Shown: positions 1 through 7,579 of the stretch, one piece after another
Layout: every line of letters begins with the position of its first letter
How positions within the stretch are numbered: the stretch's first letter is position 1
Assembly: GCA_964657395.1 (NCBI GenBank)
Contig: CAZZUX010000093.1
Location: forward strand, 1-15,700
DNA length: 15,700 nt
Reading direction: 5' to 3'
Source of the DNA: G963692885 sp964657395
Lineage (GTDB): Bacteria; Acidobacteriota; Terriglobia; Terriglobales; Acidobacteriaceae
The notes under the pieces: model-generated
Told to the model about the DNA's origin: nothing
Database searches by the model: none
Seen by the model: the letters and a program-made list of their open reading frames with translations, nothing else
Made by a program: the position numbers and the translations under genes

Positions 1-1
1 C

Positions 2-802
2 ACCTACCAGCGTCTCTCCCTCGAAGAAGAGGCCCACGCCCGCACCGTCCTCGATCGTGGCGATCCGGATGAAATCCGCGAACTCAGCAGCAGCATCGAG
101 TGGATCCTTCGCGGCGTCTCCTTCACCATTGAGCCCAACCAGACCGCCGCCATCGTCGGCCACACCGGCGCCGGCAAAACCACCATCATTTCGCTCATGA
201 TGCGCTTCTACGATGTGCAGTACGGCCAGGTGCTGATCGATGGCATCGATGTCCGGCGTCATGACTTGACCAAATTACGCCAGCACTTCGGCGTCGTCCT
301 GCAAGACCCGTTTCTCTTCAGCGGCACCATCGCCGCCAACATCCGTCTCGGCTCCGAGTGGATCACCGACGAGCAGCTTCGCTCCGCAGCCGAACAGGTC
401 AACCTCGCCGACTTCATCGACACTCTCGCTCACGGCTACGACGAACCCCTGCGCGAGCGCGGCGCCGGCCTCTCTACCGGCCAGAAGCAGCTCATCAATT
501 TCGCACGGGCCCTCGCGCACGCTCCACGCATCCTCATCCTCGACGAAGCCACCTCGTCCGTCGACACCGAAACCGAACTACGAGTCCGCAGTGCTGTCGA
601 GCGTCTCGTCACCGGCCGCACCTCCGTCCTCATCGCCCACCGCCTCTCCACCGTCCAGCGCGCCGACATCATCCTCGTCATGCACAAAGGCAAGCTGCGC
701 GAATCAGGCACTCACCAGGAACTGCTCACCCATCGCGGCCTCTATTGGAAGCTCTACCAACTCCAGTACCAGGACCAGGAAGTGCTTGCCGCACGGGCGT
801 AA
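2..802 (+). CDS. ABC exporter, C-terminal ATPase domain (partial, 5' end outside window)
   Basis: This is the nucleotide-binding half of a lipid/drug-exporter ABC transporter of the MsbA/MdlB type, which would flip a hydrophobic substrate across the inner membrane. Only 266 C-terminal residues are visible; the membrane domain lies to the left of the window. In visible-residue numbering the sequence shows Walker A GHTGAGKT (53-60), a Q-loop VVLQDPF, the signature LSTGQ (157-161), Walker B ILILDEA with D181 and catalytic E182, an SSVD D-loop and the H-loop His213. Every ATPase motif is intact. The reading frame stays open to base 2. A tyrosine at residue 2 sits in an A-loop-like context but is about 26 residues further from Walker A than in E. 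coli MsbA, so an acidic insert may be present. lpxB follows after 54 bases, which fits a lipid A/lipid export role, but substrate is inferred from context only. The family assignment is firm; the name msbA is not. Confidence 0.93.
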   Translation, partial: TYQRLSLEEEAHARTVLDRGDPDEIRELSSSIEWILRGVSFTIEPNQTAAIVGHTGAGKTTIISLMMRFYDVQYGQVLIDGIDVRRHDLTKLRQHFGVVLQDPFLFSGTIAANIRLGSEWITDEQLRSAAEQVNLADFIDTLAHGYDEPLRERGAGLSTGQKQLINFARALAHAPRILILDEATSSVDTETELRVRSAVERLVTGRTSVLIAHRLSTVQRADIILVMHKGKLRESGTHQELLTHRGLYWKLYQLQYQDQEVLAARA

Positions 803-856
803 CAACTTCGTCGTGTATGCTCCCGTTGGTCGCACTCTTTCGCGCACCCATTCTCA

Positions 857-1893
857 GTGACCAAAGTCTTCCTATCAGCGGGTGAAGCCAGCGGCGAACA
901 TTACGGTGCGCAGCTTGTCGAAGCCATCCATCGTCTCGATCCCGATGCCGACTGCTTCGGACTCGGCGGCCTTCGCATGGAAGCCCTCGGCTTTCGCCGC
1001 ATTGTCCGCTCGGAAGACGTCGCCCACATGGGCATCACCGAAGTCGTTCGCCACATGCCGAAAATCTACGCCGAGTTCCGCCGGCTCAAAGCCAGCCTGC
1101 GACGCGAGCGCCCGGACGTAGCCGTCCTCATCGACTTCCCGGACGTCAACCTGCGCCTCGCTGAAGCCCTGCATGCCCTCAACATCCCGGTCATCTACTT
1201 CGTCAGTCCGCAGCTGTGGGCATGGAAGAAGCGCCGCATCGAGCGCGTCAAGAAGTACGTCACGCGCATGCTGGTCATCTTCCCGTTTGAAGTCAACTTC
1301 TACCGCAGCCATGGAGTCGAGGTCGACTTCGTCGGCCACCCGCTCGCCGATCTGCCGCTGCCGACCGTCTCGCGCGACGACTTCGCTATAAGGCACGGTC
1401 TCAATCCTGNNNNNNNNNNNNNNNNNNNNNNNNNNNNNNNNNNNNNNNNNNNNNNNNNNNNNNNNNNNNNNNNNNNNNNNNNNNNNNNNNNNNNNNNNNN
1501 NNNNNNNNNGCCCTCAGCGGCAACCCCTTCGTCGTGGTCTACCGCCTCTCCGGCCTCAGCTACGCTATCGCCAAACGGGTCGTCGACGTCCCTCACGTCG
1601 CCATGGTCAACCTCATCGCCGGCCGCCGCCTGGTCCCGGAACTGATTCAGAACGACTTCACGGCCGATAACATTGTGAGCAGCCTGCGTCCCATGCTGGA
1701 TGACGAAGCAGTCCGTTCCACCCTGCAAACAGGACTCGCAGAAGTCCGCGCAGCCCTCGAGCTTCGTACTACGTCTAGTGGAACGATGATTGGTGAAATG
1801 AACGGTCAGGCTATCGAGCGAGTCGCACAGATCGCGCTCAGCTACACTCAAAAGTGGAAGCCTGCGACAAGCAGCACGGTGCCCGTTGGATGA
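857..1893 (+). CDS. lpxB: Lipid-A-disaccharide synthase LpxB, interrupted by an assembly gap
   Basis: LpxB (glycosyltransferase family GT19) condenses UDP-2,3-diacylglucosamine with lipid X to form the lipid A disaccharide on the cytoplasmic face of the inner membrane. The N-terminal piece (184 residues) begins with the hallmark SAGEASGE, has an IDFPD segment with Asp96 near the catalytic Asp98 of E. coli LpxB, and a VSPQLWAWKKRR segment. The C-terminal piece (from 1510) has VVVYRLSGLSYAIAKR and the NLIAGRRLVPELIQ block, followed by a normal end. The start is GTG at 857, which places SAGEASG at residues 7-13 as usual; no clear Shine-Dalgarno is seen. Bases 1410-1509 are N. The left part reads in frame 2 and the right part in frame 1, so the true gap must differ from 100 bases. 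By alignment with the 382-residue E. coli enzyme about 80-95 residues are missing. The stop overlaps the next start as ATGA. Confidence 0.95.
1410..1509. other. Assembly gap of exactly 100 N inside lpxB
   Basis: A run of exactly 100 undetermined bases lies inside lpxB. That round number is commonly used as a scaffold placeholder of unknown length. The coding frame changes from frame 2 to frame 1 across it. For lpxB to be intact, the true gap length must leave remainder 2 on division by 3. Comparison with E. coli LpxB suggests roughly 240-290 bases. No biological frameshift should be concluded from the frame change. Confidence 0.97.
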
Positions 1894-3923
1894 AGTTACG
1901 CATGACCTTTTCCCTGATGCCTACCCTCACAGCCACTTCTAAGAAACCACGCAGTCTGGCCCTTGCAAGTCTCGCGCTAATTTTCAGCGCTGCTGCTTTC
2001 GCCGCTCCCGCGCCTCGCCAGCCCATCCAGGTCACCGGCTACGTGATGGACGTGAAACTCAACCCCGCAGAACACTCCATCCACGCCATCGCAACCGTCT
2101 CCTTCACCGCTCTCGAAAATGTCGACCAGCCTACCTTCGAGTTCAACGCCGCGCTCAAGCTCAACAAGATCACTGACGACAAGCACCACCTCATCAATGG
2201 CGAGCGCGGCCAGAATGCCACCCTGCGCGTGGCACCCACCGCACCATTGCAGAAGGGCGACAAGGCCGTCTACACCTTCGACTATGAAGGCACGCTGACC
2301 GGAAATCCTGACACCACCGACGAGAGTCCGGTCCAGGGCCTGAAGACCGCCACCATCGGCGATCCCATCACCTACCTGCTTTATCCCGCCCGCTGGTTCC
2401 CCATGGTCGGCTATCTCACCAACCGCTTCACCGCCGACATCACCGTGCACATTCCGTCCGGCTATCGCGTCATCGGTTCCGGCTCTACCGGCAATCCCAA
2501 GCCCGACAGCGGCGGCCAGACCTTCCAGTTCAACTGGGACCGTCCCGGCTTTCCCGGCACCCTGGTAGCCGGCAAGTTTTTGGATCCAACCTCCATCGGC
2601 GGCGCTGCGAACATCCGCCTCTTCACCACCGATGCCCACAAGGAAGCCGCCCCGCCCTACGCCCAGGTTGCCGGACGAGAATTCGACTTCTTCACCGGCA
2701 GCTTCGGTGCGCCCGAAACCCCGCGCCTCAACATCGTCGAGTTGCCCAACGACACTGTCCCGGCCTTCTGGGCCCCCGAAATGGCGCTCATCGCCGGCTC
2801 CCGCATCAATGACCGCACCGGCTATCGACTGCTCGCCAATACCCTCGCTCACCAGTGGTGGGGCAACCAGGTCTCCCCGGCTACGCTCAACGACGCATGG
2901 ATCACCAACGGCATGGCCCGTTACGCCGAGCTGATGTATGTCGGCGACGTCTCAGGACAAACCGCCATGTCGCAGGCCATCAACGACATCTCCGCAGGCG
3001 CGCTGGCTTACGACACTATCCCGCTGACAGCGACAGCCCGCCTCGATCCCTTCTCACCCGACTTCCAGTCCATGACTCTCGAAAAAGGCGCCATGGTCTT
3101 TCACATGCTCCGCTTCGAGGAGGGCGACGAAGCCTTTACCAAAACCCTGCAGACACTGCTCGAGCAGTACAAGGACAAGCCGGTCCGCACCGGTGACGTC
3201 GAAAAGGTTGCCGAAGCTACCTCGCAGCAGAACCTGACGCCCTTCTTCGCGCAGTGGCTCGATGGAACCGGAGCCCCCGAGTTCAAAAACAAGTACGCCG
3301 TCTACCGGCTCGGCAACGGCACCGGCTTCCGCACCATCGGCGAAGTCCAGCAGGACCTCGACCTCTTCCGTATGCCCGTCGACCTCTCTGTCGAGACGGA
3401 AGGAAAAACCGAGACCAAGCGCATCGACGTAGTCGGCACAGACTCGCAATATGTCATCGACACCTTCGGCCGCCCGCGCAACATCATCATCGATCCCAAC
3501 AACGCCGTCCTCAAAAACTCACCCGATCTGCAGGTCCGCATCGCCATCCTGCGAGGGCAGCAACTGGTCGCCCAGGGTGACCTCCCAGGCGGCCTCGAAG
3601 AATATCAAAAAGCCCTCGGCATCAACTCCACCAGCAGTCTCGCCAACTACCGCATCGGCGAAGTGCTCTTCACCCAACGCAACTACCAGGCCGCCGCCAA
3701 CGCCTATCGCGACGCCCTCCGCGGTGACAACGAACCCAAGTGGACTGAAGTCTGGAGCCACATCCAGATCGGCAAAATCTTCGACGTCACCGGCCAGCGC
3801 GACCGCGCCGTCGTCGAATACCGCCAGGCCGTCCAAACCAACGACAACACCCAGGGCGCCGTCAACCAGGCCCGCGTCTACATGCAAAAGCCCTACCAGC
3901 GCGAAGACACACCCGTCCAGTAG
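1890..3923 (+). CDS. Secreted M1-aminopeptidase-like pseudoenzyme with C-terminal TPRs
   Basis: The 677-residue protein has a signal peptide (KKPR, then a hydrophobic stretch, then an AFA|AP cleavage site), an N-terminal beta domain, a gluzincin M1-like core and a C-terminal TPR region over roughly the last 130 residues. The core keeps the M1 layout (LAHQWWGN, a WxxxG helix 19 residues later, EKGAMVFHMLR), but the active site is gone. HEXXH reads N317-T-L-A-H321, the third zinc ligand Glu is Asn340 at exactly the canonical spacing, and the residue before EKGA, normally the catalytic Tyr, is Leu397. Only His321 survives. It is therefore unlikely to bind zinc or cleave peptides, and a binding, chaperone or scaffold role in the periplasm is inferred. 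The start at 1890 is chosen because ATGA overlaps the lpxB stop and places the signal peptide near the N-terminus; 1902 is an alternative. A GTG at 1854 would overlap lpxB by 40 bases. Confidence 0.88.
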   Translation: MKLRMTFSLMPTLTATSKKPRSLALASLALIFSAAAFAAPAPRQPIQVTGYVMDVKLNPAEHSIHAIATVSFTALENVDQPTFEFNAALKLNKITDDKHHLINGERGQNATLRVAPTAPLQKGDKAVYTFDYEGTLTGNPDTTDESPVQGLKTATIGDPITYLLYPARWFPMVGYLTNRFTADITVHIPSGYRVIGSGSTGNPKPDSGGQTFQFNWDRPGFPGTLVAGKFLDPTSIGGAANIRLFTTDAHKEAAPPYAQVAGREFDFFTGSFGAPETPRLNIVELPNDTVPAFWAPEMALIAGSRINDRTGYRLLANTLAHQWWGNQVSPATLNDAWITNGMARYAELMYVGDVSGQTAMSQAINDISAGALAYDTIPLTATARLDPFSPDFQSMTLEKGAMVFHMLRFEEGDEAFTKTLQTLLEQYKDKPVRTGDVEKVAEATSQQNLTPFFAQWLDGTGAPEFKNKYAVYRLGNGTGFRTIGEVQQDLDLFRMPVDLSVETEGKTETKRIDVVGTDSQYVIDTFGRPRNIIIDPNNAVLKNSPDLQVRIAILRGQQLVAQGDLPGGLEEYQKALGINSTSSLANYRIGEVLFTQRNYQAAANAYRDALRGDNEPKWTEVWSHIQIGKIFDVTGQRDRAVVEYRQAVQTNDNTQGAVNQARVYMQKPYQREDTPVQ

Positions 3924-3928
3924 CGCCA

Positions 3929-4465
3929 ATGGACTTCCGCATGCTCACTCACGCAGACGCCGCCGCCTGGTGGCACCTGCGCGAGCATGCCCTGCTGTCG
4001 GAACCGGCCGCCTTCGGCCGCGACGTCGAAGAGCATCGCGCCACGACCATCGCTGACGCCGAGTCCATGCTGCGTCACATGCCTGCCGGCAGCTTTGTCA
4101 TGGGAGCGTTCGAAGCCGAAGCACTGGTCGGCATCGCCACCTTCATGCGCGAAACCGGCCGCAAAGAAAAACACAAGGGCCACATCTACGGCGTCTACCT
4201 CGATGCCGAACATCGCCAGGGCGGCAACGGCCGCAGACTCCTCACTACCCTACTCATCAAAGCGCGCGAAGACGAGACGCTGGAACAGATTCTGCTTTCT
4301 GTCCGGACAGGCGAAGGCCCGGCCGCGCGGCTTTATCGAGACCTGGGATTCGAGAGCTACGGCATCGAACCGCATGCCCTCAAGCTGGGTAACCAGTACA
4401 TCGACGAAGAACAGCTGATCCTCTGGCTTCGCAGCAAGCCTGCACAAACCGGTAGCTACTCGTAG
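3929..4465 (+). CDS. GNAT-family N-acetyltransferase
   Basis: A 178-residue GCN5-related acetyltransferase, which would transfer an acetyl group from acetyl-CoA to an amine. The acetyl-CoA pyrophosphate-binding motif A is clear: a beta strand IYGVYLDAEHR leads into R96-Q-G-G-N-G101, matching (Q/R)xxGx(G/A). Motif B follows as AARLYRDLGFESYGIEPHA, and the length is normal for a single-domain GNAT. The substrate cannot be told from sequence. ATG at 3929 lies 5 bases after the stop of the M1-like gene, so it is probably the last gene of that transcript; no strong Shine-Dalgarno is visible. Its 3' end overlaps the 3' end of the opposite-strand permease gene by 10 bases. Confidence 0.9.
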   Translation: MDFRMLTHADAAAWWHLREHALLSEPAAFGRDVEEHRATTIADAESMLRHMPAGSFVMGAFEAEALVGIATFMRETGRKEKHKGHIYGVYLDAEHRQGGNGRRLLTTLLIKAREDETLEQILLSVRTGEGPAARLYRDLGFESYGIEPHALKLGNQYIDEEQLILWLRSKPAQTGSYS

Positions 4466-5694
4466 CGCAGCGCTTCGATCGGATCGAGATTCGCAGCCTT
4501 CAGCGCCGGCAGCATCCCGCTCACCAGGCCCACCACCACAAGTATCGCCGTCGCTGCCATCACAATATTCGGCGAAATAAGCAGCTGGATATCAGCAGCA
4601 TCCGCGTTCGCAGCAATCGCACTATAGAACGTAATCCTGCCAATCGACAGTGCAATGGCATACGCCAGCAACACACCCACAAATCCGCCAACACCAGTAA
4701 TGACCAGCGCTTCTGCAAGAAACTGGATCAGGATGTGCCGCTTCTGCGCACCCAGCGCCTTCTCAATCCCGATCTCGCGCGTGCGCTGCTGCACCGACAC
4801 CAGCATAATGTTCATCAGCCCAATGCCGGCAATCCCCAGTGTCAGCGCCCCGATAAAACCAAGCAGCACTGTCAGCCCGGCCGTGATGATACTGAATTGA
4901 CTCAACTGCTCCTGCAGATCGGCAACGAACAGCGCATTGTGATCGGTCGGGCGAAAGTTATGAACAGCGCCCAGGCTGCTGCGAATGGCATGTTCTATCT
5001 GTACGTGGTTGCCATGATAGGTAAACCAGATCCCATCAATGTACTTCAGGTCCTTGATATCCCCCATCGTGCTGATCGGGATCCATTCCTGCTTGTTGAA
5101 ATCGTTCCCGCTCTCCTGCATCTTTCCCTGCAGTACCCCGATCACCGTGAAGCTGATGCCGTTAAGCCGCACACGCTGGCCCACCGCGGGCAGGCCGGAA
5201 AAAAGCTTCGTCTTGGCCTCGGAACCCAGCACCACGACGTGATTGCGCTGCTCGATGTCTTCATCGGTGTAAAAGCGCCCATCGGCAATCGTGAGATTCA
5301 GGGCATCGGCAATCGGCGGCCGCGCACCATCCACAGTCCAGCTGTACGAATGCAGGTCATTGGCAACAGTCACTGTTTTTTCAACCATCGGCGTGATTGT
5401 CATAACGCCGGGAACAGTACTGACCAGGGTGTCGAGATCGGCTTGCTGCAGACGAACCGCAGCGCCTGCCTTCGCGCCTCCCGCCTGCTCGCTCGTCACC
5501 CCGGGAAACACGCCCATGGAGTTGACACCCCACTGCGCAAAAATTGCATTGATGGCGCGGCCAAACCCTGCCCCGTAGGCCAGCAGCAGCACCACCGTCG
5601 CAATGCCCCATGCCATGCCAATCATGGTGATCATGGTGCGCCGGCGATTATGCAGCATCGCCTCCCACGCTTGCCGAAGCAGATCACGAAACAT
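4456..5694 (-). CDS. MacB/FtsX-type ABC transporter permease (second of a pair)
   Basis: A 412-residue permease of the MacB-like family, in which membrane helices and a periplasmic domain transmit ATPase movements rather than form a classical channel. One transmembrane helix lies near residues 20-40 (GMAWGIATVVLLL), followed by a roughly 200-residue periplasmic MacB_PCD-type domain (GRFYTDEDI, VVVLGSEAKTKLF, GQRVRLNGISFTVIGVL). A C-terminal FtsX domain has three further helices and the typical TREIGIEKALGAQ loop and PALKAANLDPIEALRYE tail. No ATPase domain is fused, unlike E. coli MacB. The start is 5 bases after the stop of the upstream paralogue and is served by a strong AAAGGA site. The 3' end overlaps the GNAT gene on the other strand. 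Substrate is unknown. Confidence 0.93.
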   Translation of the reverse strand: MFRDLLRQAWEAMLHNRRRTMITMIGMAWGIATVVLLLAYGAGFGRAINAIFAQWGVNSMGVFPGVTSEQAGGAKAGAAVRLQQADLDTLVSTVPGVMTITPMVEKTVTVANDLHSYSWTVDGARPPIADALNLTIADGRFYTDEDIEQRNHVVVLGSEAKTKLFSGLPAVGQRVRLNGISFTVIGVLQGKMQESGNDFNKQEWIPISTMGDIKDLKYIDGIWFTYHGNHVQIEHAIRSSLGAVHNFRPTDHNALFVADLQEQLSQFSIITAGLTVLLGFIGALTLGIAGIGLMNIMLVSVQQRTREIGIEKALGAQKRHILIQFLAEALVITGVGGFVGVLLAYAIALSIGRITFYSAIAANADAADIQLLISPNIVMAATAILVVVGLVSGMLPALKAANLDPIEALRYE

Positions 5695-5699
5695 AAGGC

Positions 5700-6956
5700 C
5701 TATTCCTTTCGCAGTGCTTCTACAGGCTCAAGACGCGCCGCCTGCCGCGCCGGGTAGAGTCCGGCAACGATGCCACTCAGGCTGAGCGAACCGATCGCCA
5801 GTGCCGCCGACCATGGCACCAGCCGCGGAGGATCGAACCCTTGCACGCTGTTGCCGAAAGCATTCTGCATCGCCGCCATCAGTGCCGCCGCACCGCCCAT
5901 CCCGATCAGCCCGCTCACGCCAGTCAGAAACAATCCTTCCAGCAGAAACTGCAGCTCGATACTGAAGTTGGTGGCGCCAAGCGCCTTCCGCAGGCCAATC
6001 TCGCGCGTCCGCTCCGTCACCGCCACCAGCATGATGTTGATAATGCCGACTGCGCCAAGTCCGAGCGTGACAATCCCTACGCCGCCCAGAAAATAATCCA
6101 TCACATTGAAAATGGTGTCGACCATCTGCGAGCTCTTGATAGAGTCCCATTCGTCAAAGGCGTCCAGGTTCAGCGGATCGAAATCGTGATGCTGCGCAAT
6201 GATGCGATGCGCGCTCGCGACGGCCTCAAGATTGCCGCCGTGGGTCCGCGGCTGGTACTGGATGTTGCTCACAGCATCCAGCGGCACACTCGATCCCTTG
6301 ATCGGAAACATCTCCAGCATGGTGGTAAGAGGAATGAAGTCTTCCTGGTTCGAAGTGTCGTTGTTGCCCCGGCCGACCCGGTCGAAGATGCCGATCACAT
6401 CAAAGCGCGAACCGTTCAGCAGAACAGTGGAACCCATCGCGGCGTGTCCGGGAAAGAGCAACTGCGCAGTCTTCTTGCCCAGAACGATGACGTGCCGACG
6501 CTGCGCGAGGTCGTCGGCATTGACGAAGCGACCCTGCTGCATGGGGATTTTGCGGATCAGCGGATAGTTCGGCTCAGCCCCGATCACCGTTCCGCCCGAC
6601 GAAGCAAACGCACTGACCTGCTTCACCTCTTCATTACGCAGCACAGCCGTCGCATCACGGATCGCGGGACTCTCCGTCCGCATCGCAACAGCGTCCCTCA
6701 CAGTGAGTTGGTACGGCTTCATGCCGGTATGCTGGCTGGGCACAGCCGGAATATTGCCGCCGGCCATGAAGATCACATCGTTGCCCAGGTTTGCCATCTG
6801 CCGCCTGTTGCCCGAGCGGAAGCCTTCTCCGAGACCAACCAGCAACAAGAGCGACCCGACGCCCCATGCGATACCGAACATGGTCAGGAACGACCGCAGC
6901 TTGTTCGACCAGATGGCCGAGAATACCTGTCCGAAGATGTCACCCAGGCCAGTCAT
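5700..6956 (-). CDS. MacB/FtsX-type ABC transporter permease (first of a pair)
   Basis: A 418-residue paralogue of the permease that follows it. It has the same plan: an N-terminal helix near residues 22-42 (GIAWGVGSLLLLVGLG), a large periplasmic domain (GRFVNADDLAQRRHVIVLGKK, GSTVLLNGSRFDVIGIFDRV), then three C-terminal helices with the TREIGLRKALGAT loop and the PARQAARLEPVEALRKE tail. A GAAGAG purine run about 7 bases before the ATG is a plausible ribosome site. It follows the Rossmann-protein gene after 69 bases with no obvious terminator, so co-transcription is likely. Two different permeases side by side suggest a heterodimer. No ATPase or membrane-fusion partner lies in the window, so these must be encoded elsewhere. 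Substrate is unknown. Confidence 0.93.
   Translation of the reverse strand: MTGLGDIFGQVFSAIWSNKLRSFLTMFGIAWGVGSLLLLVGLGEGFRSGNRRQMANLGNDVIFMAGGNIPAVPSQHTGMKPYQLTVRDAVAMRTESPAIRDATAVLRNEEVKQVSAFASSGGTVIGAEPNYPLIRKIPMQQGRFVNADDLAQRRHVIVLGKKTAQLLFPGHAAMGSTVLLNGSRFDVIGIFDRVGRGNNDTSNQEDFIPLTTMLEMFPIKGSSVPLDAVSNIQYQPRTHGGNLEAVASAHRIIAQHHDFDPLNLDAFDEWDSIKSSQMVDTIFNVMDYFLGGVGIVTLGLGAVGIINIMLVAVTERTREIGLRKALGATNFSIELQFLLEGLFLTGVSGLIGMGGAAALMAAMQNAFGNSVQGFDPPRLVPWSAALAIGSLSLSGIVAGLYPARQAARLEPVEALRKE
5704..5709 (-). promoter_or_regulatory. Shine-Dalgarno AAAGGA for the second permease
   Basis: On the minus strand AAAGGA lies 9 bases before the ATG at 5694, within the last codons of the upstream permease. 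This placement supports the chosen start and suggests translational coupling of the two permeases. Confidence 0.75.
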
Positions 6957-7025
6957 GCTAACTCTTCATACGCTGCTTCTCTGCTGCCGGTTCCCTGCTG
7001 CTGAGTTTTCTGTGGTCAGGCAGCG

Positions 7026-7577
7026 TCAACGCAGCGTGGGCGAAGGCTCGTGCGCCGGATCGGTTACGATCTCTGGCGTCCACCCGGCGCGACGCCAGAA
7101 GTCGGCCACCTGGTCGCGCACGTGCTCCGTGGTCTCCTTTGTCTGCGTCACCAGCACAGTGCCGGAGACTGCGCCCGCAAGCAGCCCGCCTGGTACAGCG
7201 AACGAGAAGCAACGATCCCCCCGATAGGTACAGGACGCAAGGTCGGCGATGCTGTGAAGCGAAGTCGGTGTCAGCAGGATAGTGTGCGGCGGGGCCATGC
7301 GGTCGACCATGGAAAAAATCTCAAGCTTCGATTCGAGCTCATCCGGCACCGAATCGAGCACCAGGTCCGCCTCCCGCACAGCCTCTGCCACGCTGGTCGC
7401 GAAATGCAGGCTATCCTGCGGAGCCTCTGCCAGCTCTGCACGAGCACTGCGGAGGTTGGAGGGCAATACGTCCTCCAATGTAGTAACGAAGCCGGCAGCA
7501 CACGCCAGGGCTGCAAGCCGCCGGCCAAGCGGTCCAGCGCCAATCACGGTGACGTTCCTGACGACTGCCGGCTCCAT
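7026..7577 (-). CDS. Short Rossmann protein related to the 3-hydroxyacyl-CoA dehydrogenase N-domain, probably not a dehydrogenase
   Basis: A 183-residue protein with the NAD-binding fold of 3-hydroxyacyl-CoA dehydrogenase: a VTVIGAGPLGRR strand-turn-helix with GAGPLG at residues 13-18, an acidic residue (Glu35) at the end of the second strand, and the family-like DLVLDSVPDELESKLEIF and APPHTIL segments. It stops before the C-terminal dimerisation domain present in normal enzymes of about 280-300 residues. The catalytic region is altered. The GLHFFNP-type motif reads as CFSFAVP, giving Ser125 where the catalytic His belongs and Val128 for Asn, and the following Glu of LVEV is absent. Cofactor binding is likely, but hydroxyacyl-CoA oxidation is doubtful. 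It starts 2 bases after the stop of the small upstream gene. An NAD-sensing or redox role is only a guess. The fold is clear; the function is unknown. Confidence 0.82.
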   Translation of the reverse strand: MEPAVVRNVTVIGAGPLGRRLAALACAAGFVTTLEDVLPSNLRSARAELAEAPQDSLHFATSVAEAVREADLVLDSVPDELESKLEIFSMVDRMAPPHTILLTPTSLHSIADLASCTYRGDRCFSFAVPGGLLAGAVSGTVLVTQTKETTEHVRDQVADFWRRAGWTPEIVTDPAHEPSPTLR

Positions 7578-7579
7578 CT

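Noticed and set aside
1510..1645. Right-hand continuation of the lpxB left-part frame across the N run
   Set aside because: It has a Ser/Pro/Ala-rich shadow composition, while the frame starting at 1510 in frame 1 gives clear LpxB C-terminal sequence.
1854..1889. GTG at 1854 as the start of the M1-like gene
   Set aside because: It would overlap lpxB by 40 bases and put 12 extra residues before the signal peptide; ATG at 1890 gives the classic ATGA overlap.
1977..2852. Long 291-codon open frame antisense to the M1-like gene
   Set aside because: It is Gly/Val/Asp-rich with no motif and arises from codon bias of the real gene on the other strand.
4735..5757. 340-codon plus-strand frame opposite the second permease
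   Set aside because: It is antisense to a clear MacB-like permease, is rich in His/Arg/Gln, and has no recognisable domain.
5841..7004. 387-codon plus-strand frame opposite the first permease
   Set aside because: It is antisense shadow of a conserved permease with no motif or ribosome site.
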